Notes: generated from the letters alone by a model not told the origin. Counted from the stretch's first letter, positions 11,145-19,129 are shown. The stretch: 30,335 bases of DNA from Chara braunii (GCA_003427395.1 BFEA01000228.1:8017-38351); one strand, 5' to 3'. Numbers and translations are program-made.

Positions 11145-11530
11145 AATGTGGCTTCGGTTAGGTCTAGTTATTGTAGTATTGATGGTTGATTTTCTTTATA
11201 GCCAAGCAATGTGGTTTCGGTTTGACTAAGTATGAGGTCGCAAACATAACAAGAAATATGACAATATGATAACATATATATGTATTATACTTTTATTACT
11301 GAACAAGCTAGCCAGACAATGTGGTTTCGGTTTGGTCTGACTATAGCGTATCACAAAAGGATAAAAACATACTTAATTATGAATATTAAGAGTGTAACCA
11401 AAAAGCAGACCGAGCAATGTGACTTCGGTTTGACTCAGTGTTAGTCTTCAAAAGATAAAAAAAATTATTATAACTTGAATGCTGAACAAGTGGTAAAACT
11501 AGAGAATGTGGCTTCGACTTGGTCTATTTG
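11145..11530 (+). repeat. Five spaced copies of a ~23 bp motif
   Basis: The motif AATGTGGYTTCGGTTTGGTCT occurs at 11145, 11208, 11318, 11416 and 11505, all on the plus strand, with spacings of 63, 110, 98 and 89 bp. The intervening DNA is A/T-rich and differs from copy to copy. The block lies upstream of an LTR-end and primer-binding-site signature, so these could be repeated regulatory elements of an LTR U3 region; that role is inferred. Confidence 0.7.
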
Positions 11531-11589
11531 ATTGCCTAATCAAGAGATAAGTAGTCTACTGCAATGAACCTCTATCTCCTCTAACCTAC

Positions 11590-11887
11590 AACCATGGTCT
11601 ATCACGCTATTTGCCTGTTCGGCCTGTGGGACCAAGTCGTGGCCTGGCCCCACAGCCTATGTGCTGTTTCTGTCCAGTCCAGTGCGACACCACAGTTGGT
11701 ACCAGTCCAGTCTAATCAGTCCGCTGGGGCTATATTGTGTGCCTCATTCTTTATTTGCACATTTTGGAGTACGTGCGTGTTGAGTCTGCGTTGGAGTTGC
11801 GTTGTCCTTTCTAGCTCCACCTTCATTTCCTCCATCCTCATCCCTTTGTCTTGATCCTGACGGACCACCATCCCGTCGGGTCCGTCA
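11590..11887 (+). mobile_element. Probable 3' part of an LTR preceding a primer-binding site
   Basis: This segment ends GTCCGTCA at about 11887, followed after three bases by a tRNA primer-binding-site match. In LTR retrotransposons the 5' LTR ends in CA just before the primer-binding site. I could not find a second copy of this LTR in the window, so its start and its pairing with a 3' LTR are undefined. The open frames at 11594-11854 and 11851-12228 run through this region and have no domain. Confidence 0.45.
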
Positions 11888-11890
11888 TAC

Positions 11891-11903
11891 TGGTATCAAA
11901 GCA
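11891..11903 (+). promoter_or_regulatory. Primer-binding site complementary to initiator tRNA-Met
   Basis: TGGTATCAAAGCA differs at one base, within the first 12, from the common plant LTR-retrotransposon primer-binding site TGGTATCAGAGC. Its position three bases after a CA-terminated segment fits an LTR/PBS junction on the plus strand. Confidence 0.6.
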
Positions 11904-12185
11904 GGCATTTTTCCCTGCTCCTCTCCCCGCCCACCCCCTTCATCACTTGCCACGTGGCTTGAGCAAAAAACTCGCCATTTCTACCTTCTTAATGACACCC
12001 GTGCACGTTTTGCTTCATAACTTTTGCATTCGGTGTCCATGTGTTCTTAACTTTGGCTTGTTGAAAAACTTTCGACGTTCCGTTTCCAACCAGTCATGGA
12101 CTGCGAAATTTAGTGCGCTAGTTTTGGAGCGACAATTATTTAAAGATTATGCTTATTTTTGTTTCACATCTCAAAAACCGCGCAC

Positions 12186-12279
12186 GCTCGATTTTTTGAC
12201 GAGCACTATTTATTCAAGCCGCAACTGAAGTTGCGCCATATCTTGTTGGAAGCCGCAACTGAAGTTGCGCCAACAAGTC
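12186..12279. repeat. Hairpins of the upstream cluster, including a duplicated 22 bp palindromic unit
   Basis: GCTCG (12186-12190) pairs with CGAGC (12200-12204). A 22 bp unit occurs at 12217-12238 and again at 12251-12272. Its core is GCAACT-GA-AGTTGC, a perfect 6 bp stem. The second copy is also enclosed by CTTGTTGG (12242-12249) and CCAACAAG (12270-12277), giving an 8 bp outer stem. Confidence 0.9.
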
Positions 12280-12396
12280 ATTTTTTGCCAAATTCTTTCC
12301 AGCGGATCAAAAGTTATTGACAAGAAACGAATTTCCCCTCTCTTTTTTTTCTCCCTCCCCACGACCATTAGAGTACAACACGCAACTTTTGAAGAT

Positions 12397-12411
12397 CCCC
12401 CTGGCTAGGGG
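12397..12411. repeat. Small hairpin
   Basis: CCCCT (12398-12402) and AGGGG (12407-12411) enclose a GGCT loop. It lies between the two denser hairpin groups. Confidence 0.7.
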
Positions 12412-12500
12412 TCTGCTCTACATTAGAGATTCTTATTCTTATTCTCTGCATATTTGATAATGTATCATCAGATCCAACTGCAGCTGTATAGCAAATCAAG

Positions 12501-12602
12501 AGCCCCCTAAATAGGGGGCTTCACTACAAGTGAAGAATGTGGGTTTGGGAGATCAAGATCTCTTCCAAACCCTCTACTTCGTAGATCTGATCAGCCTGAT
12601 CA
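12501..12602. repeat. Array of five consecutive perfect or near-perfect hairpins
   Basis: Stem-loops follow one another with almost no gap. AGCCCCCTA/TAGGGGGCT with a 2-base AA loop lies at 12501-12520. CTTCACT/AGTGAAG with loop ACA lies at 12519-12535. GGGTTTGG plus GAGATC, pairing with GATCTC and CCAAACCC, loop AA and a TT bulge, lies at 12541-12572. TCTAC/GTAGA with loop TTC lies at 12573-12585. TGATCA/TGATCA with loop GCC lies at 12588-12602. About 95 of 102 bases fall in a stem or loop. The array lies about 0.6 kb downstream of the primer-binding site and just before a polypyrimidine stretch. Confidence 0.9.
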
Positions 12603-12659
12603 TATCTTTCTGCCATGCTGTAGCAGTTTGAAGGTCTTTTCATCAAAGGGGGTGATTGA

Positions 12660-13185
12660 AGGCCAAAATCCTGGTGATTTTTCTGCTCTTGGCCGCCCAA
12701 GAGCTTGGTATTTTTCCCTACTCACCAATCAACCTTCTCCACACCTTCTCATTCTCTCCCTTCCCTCTCCTCATTATCTTTCTTCAACTTTGCCACTCAT
12801 CTCTCATCCTCTCTCACTCTCCTTTTTTTTTTTTTTTTTTTTTTTTTCCTTTTTCCTACTGCTCTCCCTTAACCCTTATTTTTCACTCATCTTCCACCAT
12901 TGTTTTTCTTTTTTTTTTCTCCACTCACCCTTTACTATTAATCTTTTCTTCTCCTGTCCACCGTTTTCATCCCTTGCTCTCTCATTCTCTTACCCTCCTC
13001 TCCCCCTTTTTTCCTCCAACTATAACCCCATCATCTCCCTCACCTACCACTTCAATCTATTTTCTTTCTTAGGTTTTTTTTTTTTTCATCCCTCTGTCAA
13101 CTTCAAATTTTTCTGTTTTTCTATTTTTATTTTTCTCTTTGATTTATATTTTTTTTTGCTCCAGAAATTCGATTTATCTTAACTC
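12660..13185. repeat. Polypyrimidine (C/T-rich) tract
   Basis: The plus strand is overwhelmingly C and T, with a 25-base T run at 12823-12847. The open frame of 184 codons over 12628-13182 encodes mostly Ser, Phe, Pro and Leu and is a composition artefact. Such homopurine/homopyrimidine DNA can form triplex structures (general knowledge). Confidence 0.85.
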
Positions 13186-13192
13186 TTACATG

Positions 13193-13518
13193 CGTAGCAT
13201 GACAAACGTGTTCGCACCCCTTCAACTTCGCGCGTTCGCGAATATGTTCGGACGGACATTTTTTTTTTTCCGTAAAAAAAAGAACAACAATTATATTGTT
13301 TTTCATTTTTTGAACTTTTGTTCATGATTGGCTATGCATTTGAACATGACTCCAAGACAAACGTTGCTTATGGTGTTATTTTACGTATATATTTTATATT
13401 TTTCTAAGATTTATTTTTTATATATATCTTTTTGTTCATGTTCGGAGGGTTTTGAGCACTTGTTCGCATTCGGGGGAACATGTTCGCGTTCGCCTCCGAA
13501 CGAGAACACGGTGCTACG
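13193..13518. mobile_element. Putative small inverted-repeat element with GTTCG-rich arms
   Basis: CGTAGCA at 13193-13199 is mirrored by TGCTACG at 13512-13518. CGTGTTCGC on the left (from about 13208) resembles the inverted CGTGTTCTC on the right. Both arms are packed with GTTCG, and the centre is A/T-rich with a T run then an A run. This layout resembles the hAT-like element at 25926-26692. I saw no clear target-site duplication, so the limits are uncertain. Confidence 0.4.
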
Positions 13519-13637
13519 TACGTTCCTACCTCTTTTCTTATTTTCTGATTTATTTTATTTTTATTTATTATGAAAATTGGAATAATTCTGCGGCACCTGT
13601 ATACCTTGTTAGGACTTAGTCGTTCTTGCTTTCAGTG

Positions 13638-13828
13638 CATATTTTGACCCCTTGAGGGTAATGAAGTGTTGCCAAAATTTTTGTTTTTTTTTCTACATAG
13701 TCTTTTTCAACACATTTTGAACCCTTGGGGGTAGCGAAGTGCTGACCAAAATCTCCCATTTTACGTCATTATTTTTTACGCCACACTTCGACCCTATGGG
13801 GGTAACGAAATGTTGCCGAAATTTTTGA
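13638..13828. repeat. Three-copy tandem repeat, ~72 bp period
   Basis: Copies start near 13638, 13711 and 13782. Each reads ATTTTGACCC, then TTGRGGGTA, then RYGAARTGYTGMCMAAA. ACCC and GGGT in each copy form a small inverted repeat around the central bases. Confidence 0.85.
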
Positions 13829-13929
13829 AAAACTCAAAACTTAGTTTTCTCTTCACTCTCCTCCACCTCGTAATGTATTAATTTTCTTTTTTGAAAATTT
13901 TTATTTGCGGCCCTGTAAACCTTAGTATA

Positions 13930-15230
13930 CTTATTTTTAGTTATGAGCATGCAGTACCAGAACTCTCGACTAGTGTTTGTCAGTGTCAACATACGTGTAG
14001 CAACCTGCAACCAATGCGACACACGAAGTATACCATCGTAGGCGGGTATATCCGACAGACATACAAAGGGGGGACCGTTTTCCTGACGACGAGGGGAGAG
14101 AGGTTGATGGGTCTGCACTGTAGCGTTAAATGTTGGGACCAGTGCAGAGGCTGAAGTGACGGCGGGTTGTAGACCAGGGCTGCTGGTGGAAGGTCCAACA
14201 GAGGTGGAGGCCGCATCCGCAGCCAGCTGTGACGGAGTGGCGAGGTAGGAGGGTAGAGGCGGAGTAGTAGGTCGAGGGAAACGAGCCTGCAAGACAGATG
14301 TGGGAGGGGCGGTATAAGCAGAAGAAGGGCAAGCAATCTTTCAAGGGTGGGGTTGTCTCACGGTGAGTATCTCCGCCTGGAGTTGTAGCACGGTGACCTG
14401 TAAGGTAGCCACTCATTGGGTGCACGGGGTCGGACATGGAGGAGGCGGAGAGGGTACTTCAGCAGGATGAGGAGTAACGAATTGTAGGGAACCCTGAGGT
14501 GGGAGTGAGGAGATGAGTGGAGGAGGGAGGGCTCCGGACCATAGTGCGACGACCGAAGCAGGAAGCTGGTAAGCAACACCGGGATGAGTGGATGAAAATG
14601 CGTGGCCAGATAGCAGTATCTGGGCAGCAACACCTACGGTAGTGGCCGAAGCGGCAGGGGCGGCAGGGGCCGACGGGTGTGCCGCAACAAATGGTATGGT
14701 CTAAGCAGCAACGATACTCACCATTGCGGAGGGGCGGTGCTGGGCCTGACCCACAAGGGAGGACGAACCACCACGTCTCAGTGTTTGGAATCGTGTGGAG
14801 TCGGACTGTGAGCCGATACGGGATAGAGTATGAAAGCGGAGGGGAGAGCGATGAGGAGAACCCTTGATGCGATGGACTTCAAGGGCGAGCGCATCGACTT
14901 GCGCCTCTAGAGGCGCAAGCGCATCAAGTCGTGCTTACAAAGGTACAAGGAGGGATGCAAGAACAATGCGAAGGTCCACGGGGTCCACTTGGGTCTGACC
15001 CTGGACCGCCCTAAGAGGTAGAGGGCGCCTCGACGATCTCCTCGAGTGTAGTCTCGTCCGTAGGCGGTGGACGTATGGGGGTAGACATGGCGGAGGGTGG
15101 AGAAAGAGGTGGGCAAAGAGATGGGCTGGTGCGTGGAGAAAGAGGTCCACCAGTAAGAGAGAGGGGACCGCAGGAGCGGAGTGGGTAGTCGTGAGTAGGC
15201 GCACTCGGTGACCAATCGGTCACGTGAGAG
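13930..15230 (-). pseudogene. Ty3/gypsy-like gag, N-terminal part (minus strand, interrupted)
   Basis: Read on the minus strand, this is a decayed gag polyprotein start. Order from its 5' end: Pro/Ser/Thr-rich sequence (about 15223-15011, ending in an acidic T-L-E-E-I-V-E stretch); after a frameshift, a heptad-like coiled coil (LDALAPLEAQVDALALEVHR, about 14930-14860); a long Ala/Pro/Ser-rich linker; a second heptad-like stretch (VATLQVTVLQLQAEI, about 14413-14370); more A/P/S/T-rich sequence; and a capsid-start-like segment (PAYDG, HWLQVATRML, SREFWYCMLITK, about 14060-13940). In-frame stops lie near 14938, 14702, 14415 and 14341. The last segment resembles the start of the gypsy capsid domain (by eye). 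It stops near 13930, where the remaining capsid would be expected; that portion is found on the plus strand from 15539. Confidence 0.65.
14898..14919. repeat. Perfect 22 bp palindrome
   Basis: CTTGCGCCTCT is followed directly by its exact reverse complement. It is nested in a wider inverted repeat with CTTGATGCG at about 14863 and CGCATCAAG at about 14920. It lies within the minus-strand gag coiled-coil coding sequence. Confidence 0.9.
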
Positions 15231-15239
15231 AGGGTGTCG

Positions 15240-15508
15240 CAAAGCCAATCGAAGGGAGAGGATCTATTCGGGTTTAGGGTGCCCGACGGGAGGAGACGGG
15301 AGAGAAGGGAGGTAAGAAGAGCCCTAAGCCCTAAAAAAACCCTATGAAAACCCTAACTGGACTTAGGGAAAGTGAGGGTGAAGTAGCGACAACCTAATCA
15401 AGAAAAAAAAAAAAGAACCATGGAGGGGAGGAGGGGAAGAAAAATAAATAAATTGTGAAATTTTGAGATAAAAATAAAATATAATAAAAAATAAAAATAA
15501 AGAAAGAG
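15240..15508. other. A-rich spacer with telomere-like CCCTAA motifs
   Basis: Between the two gag halves lies a stretch with CCCTAAGCCCTAAAA at about 15331 and AAACCCTAA (a plant telo box) at about 15349, then A-rich low-complexity DNA. If the minus-strand gag is the 5' end of an element, this would be its leader. I found no convincing primer-binding site in it. Confidence 0.5.
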
Positions 15509-15538
15509 AACTACTGTACCAATTGTACTCACTCAAGT

Positions 15539-16178
15539 GAGGCTCCCAATTTCGCGGACTTTACCGCGTTCCTTCATGGCCGCTATGGCACTCTACACGA
15601 CGCGACTGACGCCTTCGATCGGGTCACCCAGACGCAATGGCGAGCGTCCGACCTCATTTGCGATGAGGCACTGTTGCCTGAGGTCTTTTCTACCACCAAG
15701 TTCCGCATAAGTCTTACGACTGACTACCTCATCGAGCTCTGGTGACAGACCTTCTCCTCCACAGAGCAGACCTACGAGGCTGCTCGACAGTACCAAAAGA
15801 TGCGAAGTCGCTTCTCTGACTTCCTATCTTCTTCACGATCCGCCGCTGCCACCCAGTCACTCGACACTACTCTTTGTCGATCCTCTTTTGTCGGCCGCTT
15901 TCGTCGACCATCTCGGCCTGGAGTGTCATTCTATCGGCACTACAGTTCTTTCGAGTATGACGAGAACGTCTCAACTGAGCTTGACCCAGTCACCCGACAC
16001 TATTCGCGGTCGATTCTCTTTTGCTGGCCGCTTCCGTCGATCATCTCGGCCTGGAGCGCCATTCTCTCGGCGCTACAGTTCTCTCAACTATGACGAGGAC
16101 ATTTCAACCGAGCTTGACTCTACCTTTGGGGACGCCCCCGAGGACCTTGAGCTTCGAGACGTCATGCAATACCACTAG
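15539..16178 (+). pseudogene. Gag capsid C-terminal part with a 133 bp internal tandem duplication
   Basis: One frame from 15539 reads NFADFTAFLHGRYG, then DAFDRVTQTQW, ALLPEVF and LIELW, matching the usual helix-rich C-terminal capsid region of gypsy gag (F-x-x-F-L-x-x-R-Y/F; by eye). There is one internal TGA at 15743-15745. A segment starting ACCCAGTCAC at 15851 is repeated from 15984, an offset of 133 bp. Since 133 is not a multiple of three, the second copy reads in another frame, which continues to a TAG at 16176-16178. Both copies encode the same basic GRFRR-SRPG then acidic Y-D-E-(N/D)-(V/I)-S-T-E-L-D segment. Confidence 0.7.
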
Positions 16179-16515
16179 GATGACGATACTGTCCCCGTGG
16201 CCGACCACTTGAAGATGGCGATGCCCGCCATGGGTTGTACATACAATTGGGTTGCAGAGGCTGGTGCCCGCACATTTGTTGTCCCTCAGGTAGACCTCCC
16301 GCAGGGTTTCGTCCCTCCTCGCGAGCCCTATCCCGTGAGGAGCGCACCGCCCTCGAGGCCGGTCGCGGTTGCCTTTGTTGCCACCATGACGGACACACCT
16401 ACTCACAGCGTCCATACCATGCCGCCCTCGATCGACATTATGCTGACATTTCTCATCAACACCGATCTCAGTCCCCCCCAGGCCCCGCCCGACCAGTCCC
16501 ATCCAGCTAGCCACG
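16179..16515 (+). pseudogene. Gag zinc-knuckle segment (CCHC with last Cys replaced)
   Basis: In the same frame as the start of the gag C-terminal part, 16330-16411 reads LSREERTALEAGRGCLCC followed by HHDGHTYSQR. This fits the nucleocapsid zinc knuckle C-x2-C-x4-H-x4-C with its usual preceding E-E-R stretch. Ligands are Cys 16370, Cys 16379 and His 16394. The fourth ligand is Arg (CGT, 16409-16411), one base from the Cys codon TGT. The frame stops near 16508. Because the preceding duplicated segment ends in another frame, at least one further indel lies between 16178 and 16330. Confidence 0.75.
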
Positions 16516-16573
16516 GTGCAGTGTACCGCTGAGGCATCGCACGTAATCGGTTTCCTGACGACCGAGTCACGGT

Positions 16574-17281
16574 TTGCCTCTTTGGCTACCACACCAGAGG
16601 ATCCTCAGAATAGGACAGACGCAGTTCACTCTGCCCTGTCGTCTGTCGAGGTACCGTCAACCCCACCGCAGACTGCCGCATTCCCTTTCGAGACTTCTGG
16701 CGCGTCACTCCTTTCGTAAAACTCGTTATAGCGCTCAGCTGACGACTCGCGATGATGTTGTGTCATCTATCTTGGATTTGTGCATTCTTCAGGCTCGCCA
16801 AAAGCGAATCACGAGAAATGTAAACGTCTTACGTCGTCGTCTCGCTCTGCTCTCTGACCCTGATTGCACCCTCCCCATCATTCCTATCTGTTTGGGGATA
16901 TCTATGAGGGCGTACCACGCTTTATGGGACTCCTGCTCACAGGGAGATTTCGTTCACCCTCGCATGGTTGAGGAAGCTCATCTAACTACCTCCGGGTCTT
17001 ACTCTCTTATCTTCATTACCCTCGGAGATAACAAGGTGCAACGCTTCTTCGATCAGACTGTCCCGGACCTCCACTTTTCCTTCACCCTCCAGCCACCGGG
17101 TAGTACCCAGGCGCATGAGCGCTACCATTCCTCCGCATACTTCGACGTGCTGGAGACTGGGTATGACTTTATCCTTGGTACTCCCTGGTTTCGCCAGTTC
17201 CGTTCTCAGACCAAATACCCTTATATGTTTTTACAATTTGACAACGAGATAACATCGACCGTCATGACAGAGTCGGTCTGA
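16574..17281 (+). CDS. Retropepsin-like aspartic protease of a gypsy-type element
   Basis: A 235-codon open frame with no internal stop, in the same frame as gag, reads as linker plus retropepsin. Gag-pol proteases cut the polyprotein into its working parts. Around residues 116-131 it reads ALWDSCSQGDFVHPRM, the position of the catalytic A-L-V-D-S-G-A-S. The Asp is kept (codon 16928-16930), but Gly is Cys (TGC at 16934, one base from GGC). Around residues 189-206 it reads FDVLETGYDFILGTPWF, the conserved I-L-G-x-P-W end of the fold. The frame ends TESV then TGA at 17279-17281, with no reverse transcriptase, RNase H or integrase after it. The first codon is a plausible ATG, but the protein was probably made as part of a gag fusion. 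The DSC change may have inactivated it. Confidence 0.75.
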   Translation: MPLWLPHQRILRIGQTQFTLPCRLSRYRQPHRRLPHSLSRLLARHSFRKTRYSAQLTTRDDVVSSILDLCILQARQKRITRNVNVLRRRLALLSDPDCTLPIIPICLGISMRAYHALWDSCSQGDFVHPRMVEEAHLTTSGSYSLIFITLGDNKVQRFFDQTVPDLHFSFTLQPPGSTQAHERYHSSAYFDVLETGYDFILGTPWFRQFRSQTKYPYMFLQFDNEITSTVMTESV

Positions 17282-17757
17282 AAATTATAAGTGTGCGCGT
17301 GTTTTCACGCGGGACATAGAGACAATTCCCTCGACCAACTCAGGTTGGGGCGGATCGGTAAGAAGAAATTTGGTTAGTGCGCACACGCGTTATTTCGACG
17401 CACCGTGGTTAGAATCAGCAATAATACCCCTGAACCGTTTAGGTCGAGGGTTCGGTTCGGTAAAATCCGGTCTACCTACCGCTATCGGGCCTTTAAAAAG
17501 AATGTTAACTTCGTCTTTTCTGCTCGGCGGCCGACTCCTAACACATTTACCGCTGCTTGAGTGGTACCGGTCGACCCGCCGCCTGAGTGCTTCCCCCCCT
17601 GCAACCCTCAATGTCACGGCTACAGGTAAGTACCGGCCCGAAGGCCTTTCAAAGGAGCCAAGTGCCCTTGTGGGACGCACACAGACTCAAGTCGACAAAC
17701 ACTCAGACAGGCACGCGGACCAGTAAGCGTGCACTCACACGCAGACTTGGAAAACGG
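17209..17757 (+). repeat. Gag-protease element 3' end and tail, copy 1
   Basis: From the last ~24 protease codons through ~475 bp of non-coding tail, this matches 28126-28688 in the same orientation with scattered substitutions. The tail contains a GCGTG-TTTT-CACGC hairpin (about 17297-17310), GTTCGGTTCGG (about 17452), a TTTAAAAAG box (about 17491) and a consensus donor ACAG|GTAAGT at 17622-17631. The match includes coding sequence, so it is not simply an LTR. Confidence 0.9.
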
Positions 17758-17834
17758 GCTCAGGCTACCGGTCGGACTGAGCCCCGTTACCAAACTTATA
17801 CCTGAGCTGCTCCCTTATTACTTGAAGTGGTAGC

Positions 17835-17911
17835 TAGCTCGGTGAGTTGGGGTGCAGATTGTTAAGCGATAGACTCCGGGATCGAATCTGCCTAACCCCT
17901 GAGCGAGCTCC
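17835..17911. repeat. Long imperfect hairpin with a B-box-like site
   Basis: AGCTCG (about 17835), GGGGT and GCAGATT (17849-17860) pair with AATCTGC, ACCCC and CGAGCT (17885-17910). GGATCGAATCT at 17879-17889 matches the RNA polymerase III B box at 9 of 11 positions, and AGCTCGGTGAG resembles an A box. It may be a tRNA-derived fold-back, but it does not read as a functional tRNA. Confidence 0.6.
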
Positions 17912-17919
17912 TTTTGGCA

Positions 17920-18020
17920 TGGAGTTGAAGTACCTTTTTACTCCAGGTTCAGTAGGACGGGACTCGAACCTACGACCTCATATTCAGAAGTAGTTGTAGG
18001 TTGCCCCGTTGAAACGGGGC
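17920..18020 (-). mobile_element. tRNA 3'-half-like sequence with exact B box, inside a hairpin cluster
   Basis: On the minus strand, 17970-17960 reads GGTTCGAGTCC, an exact B-box match. Three stem-loops surround it: TGGAGT/ACTCCA at 17920-17945, GTAGG/CCTAC at 17952-17973 and GCCCCGTT/AACGGGGC with a GA loop at 18003-18020. No good A box or acceptor stem was found, so this is a SINE or tRNA relic. Confidence 0.55.
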
Positions 18021-18149
18021 TTGACACTTGGAATGTTAGGGTAATTAGCCATTAGATTTTCTTAGTTTCTGTTTCTCGTTTTTTTTTTATTTTTTTTTTT
18101 CTTCCTATTTTTTATTTTATCTTTTTTTTATTTCTTATTTTCGTTACTT

Positions 18150-19085
18150 CTCACCAGCCCGTGTCTACGGCCGATAGCTTACTTCGATGAATCTGCCGCA
18201 TAATCCAGGGCGGATTCATTCCGAAGTAGTCGTAGACTTTCGACAGTGGCAACGAAGCTTTGGGCAAGGATGGTCTGTGCGTGCCTCGCGTGCGGTAGAC
18301 GAGGCGCAGGGAGAAGCGAGGTAGCATCGCGCCAAGGGGGGAAAAGAACGCGCGATGGAAGAAGATGGCCACGCAGTGGAAGCAGCGAGGTAGTGCGACT
18401 TGGCCGACGGAGATGACAACGGGGAGGTAGTGCGCGCGCAGGGAATCAAAGAAACGGGCGCGCGAGGAGAGAAGGGAAGAAGAAGAAGAAGAAGAAGGAA
18501 AAGGAGAAGAAGAAGAAGAAGTAGGAGGGAAGGAGGAGGAGAAGAAAAATGGAAATGGAGAGAAAGGGGAAGAAGGGAAGAGGAGATGGCGAGCGGGAAG
18601 CGGGCAAGTTAGCACGTGGGGGAAGTACGGGAAGAAGTTGACAGCACGGAGGAAGGAGATGGTCGCACCGTAGAAAAGGGCGCAGCGAGAAGGAGCCAGA
18701 GTGCGTGAAATGGCAAGACTGGGATAACCGCGCAGAAGAAGGAGAAGAAGGGGACTCGAGAAGGAAAGAAGAAGAAGAAACGCGTGCGTGGAAAAGACGA
18801 GCGAAGGGGCGTACTCAGGTGAGGAGGAAGCAGGACACACTGAGAATGAGGAAAAACGACAGCAAGCGAGTAGGAGAGGAGAATGCCACGGGACAGATAG
18901 CAACGCAGCGTGGGGAGAAGAAGTAGAAGAAGGAGAAAGAAGGAGAAGATGAAGAAAAAAGAAGAAGGAGAGCGGAGGAGAAAAAATACTTACCTGGGCG
19001 AGTGGTATGGCGACAACGGCGACGATGACTACGACTCGACGACGACAGGGGAGGAGGCGAGATAGAGAGCAAGTAAGCCTTCAAT
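18150..19085. other. Polypurine-biased region with GAA/GGA microsatellite
   Basis: The plus strand is mostly G and A, with AGAAGA runs at 18476-18590 and 18920-18990. The 250-codon minus-strand open frame at 18151-18903 is the longest in the window. It encodes low-complexity Ser, Phe, Leu and Pro with no domain, as expected from complementing a purine tract. Its ends (about 18151-18400) have more normal composition, so a real exon cannot be excluded. A consensus donor on the minus strand (CCCAG|GTAAGTA) lies at 18987-18996. Confidence 0.5.
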
Positions 19086-19129
19086 CTCGCGGCTTACCTC
19101 ATGGTACATTGATAGGATAAATCAAATAG

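Noticed and set aside
12501-12602. Hairpin array as a Helitron 3' end or a hammerhead ribozyme
   Set aside because: No CTRR end follows the GC-rich hairpin at the expected distance, and no CTGATGA core with a matching GAAA was found.
12628-13182. 184-codon open frame on the plus strand
   Set aside because: Pure polypyrimidine tract; Phe/Ser/Pro/Leu low complexity. A TTG start also argues against it.
15325-15360. Interstitial telomere array
   Set aside because: Only a few irregular CCCTAA motifs with extra A runs; better described as telo-box-like motifs in an A-rich leader.
18151-18903. Longest open frame (250 codons, minus strand) as a gene
   Set aside because: It is the complement of a polypurine tract, giving mainly Ser, Phe, Leu and Pro, with no domain and no supporting start or context.
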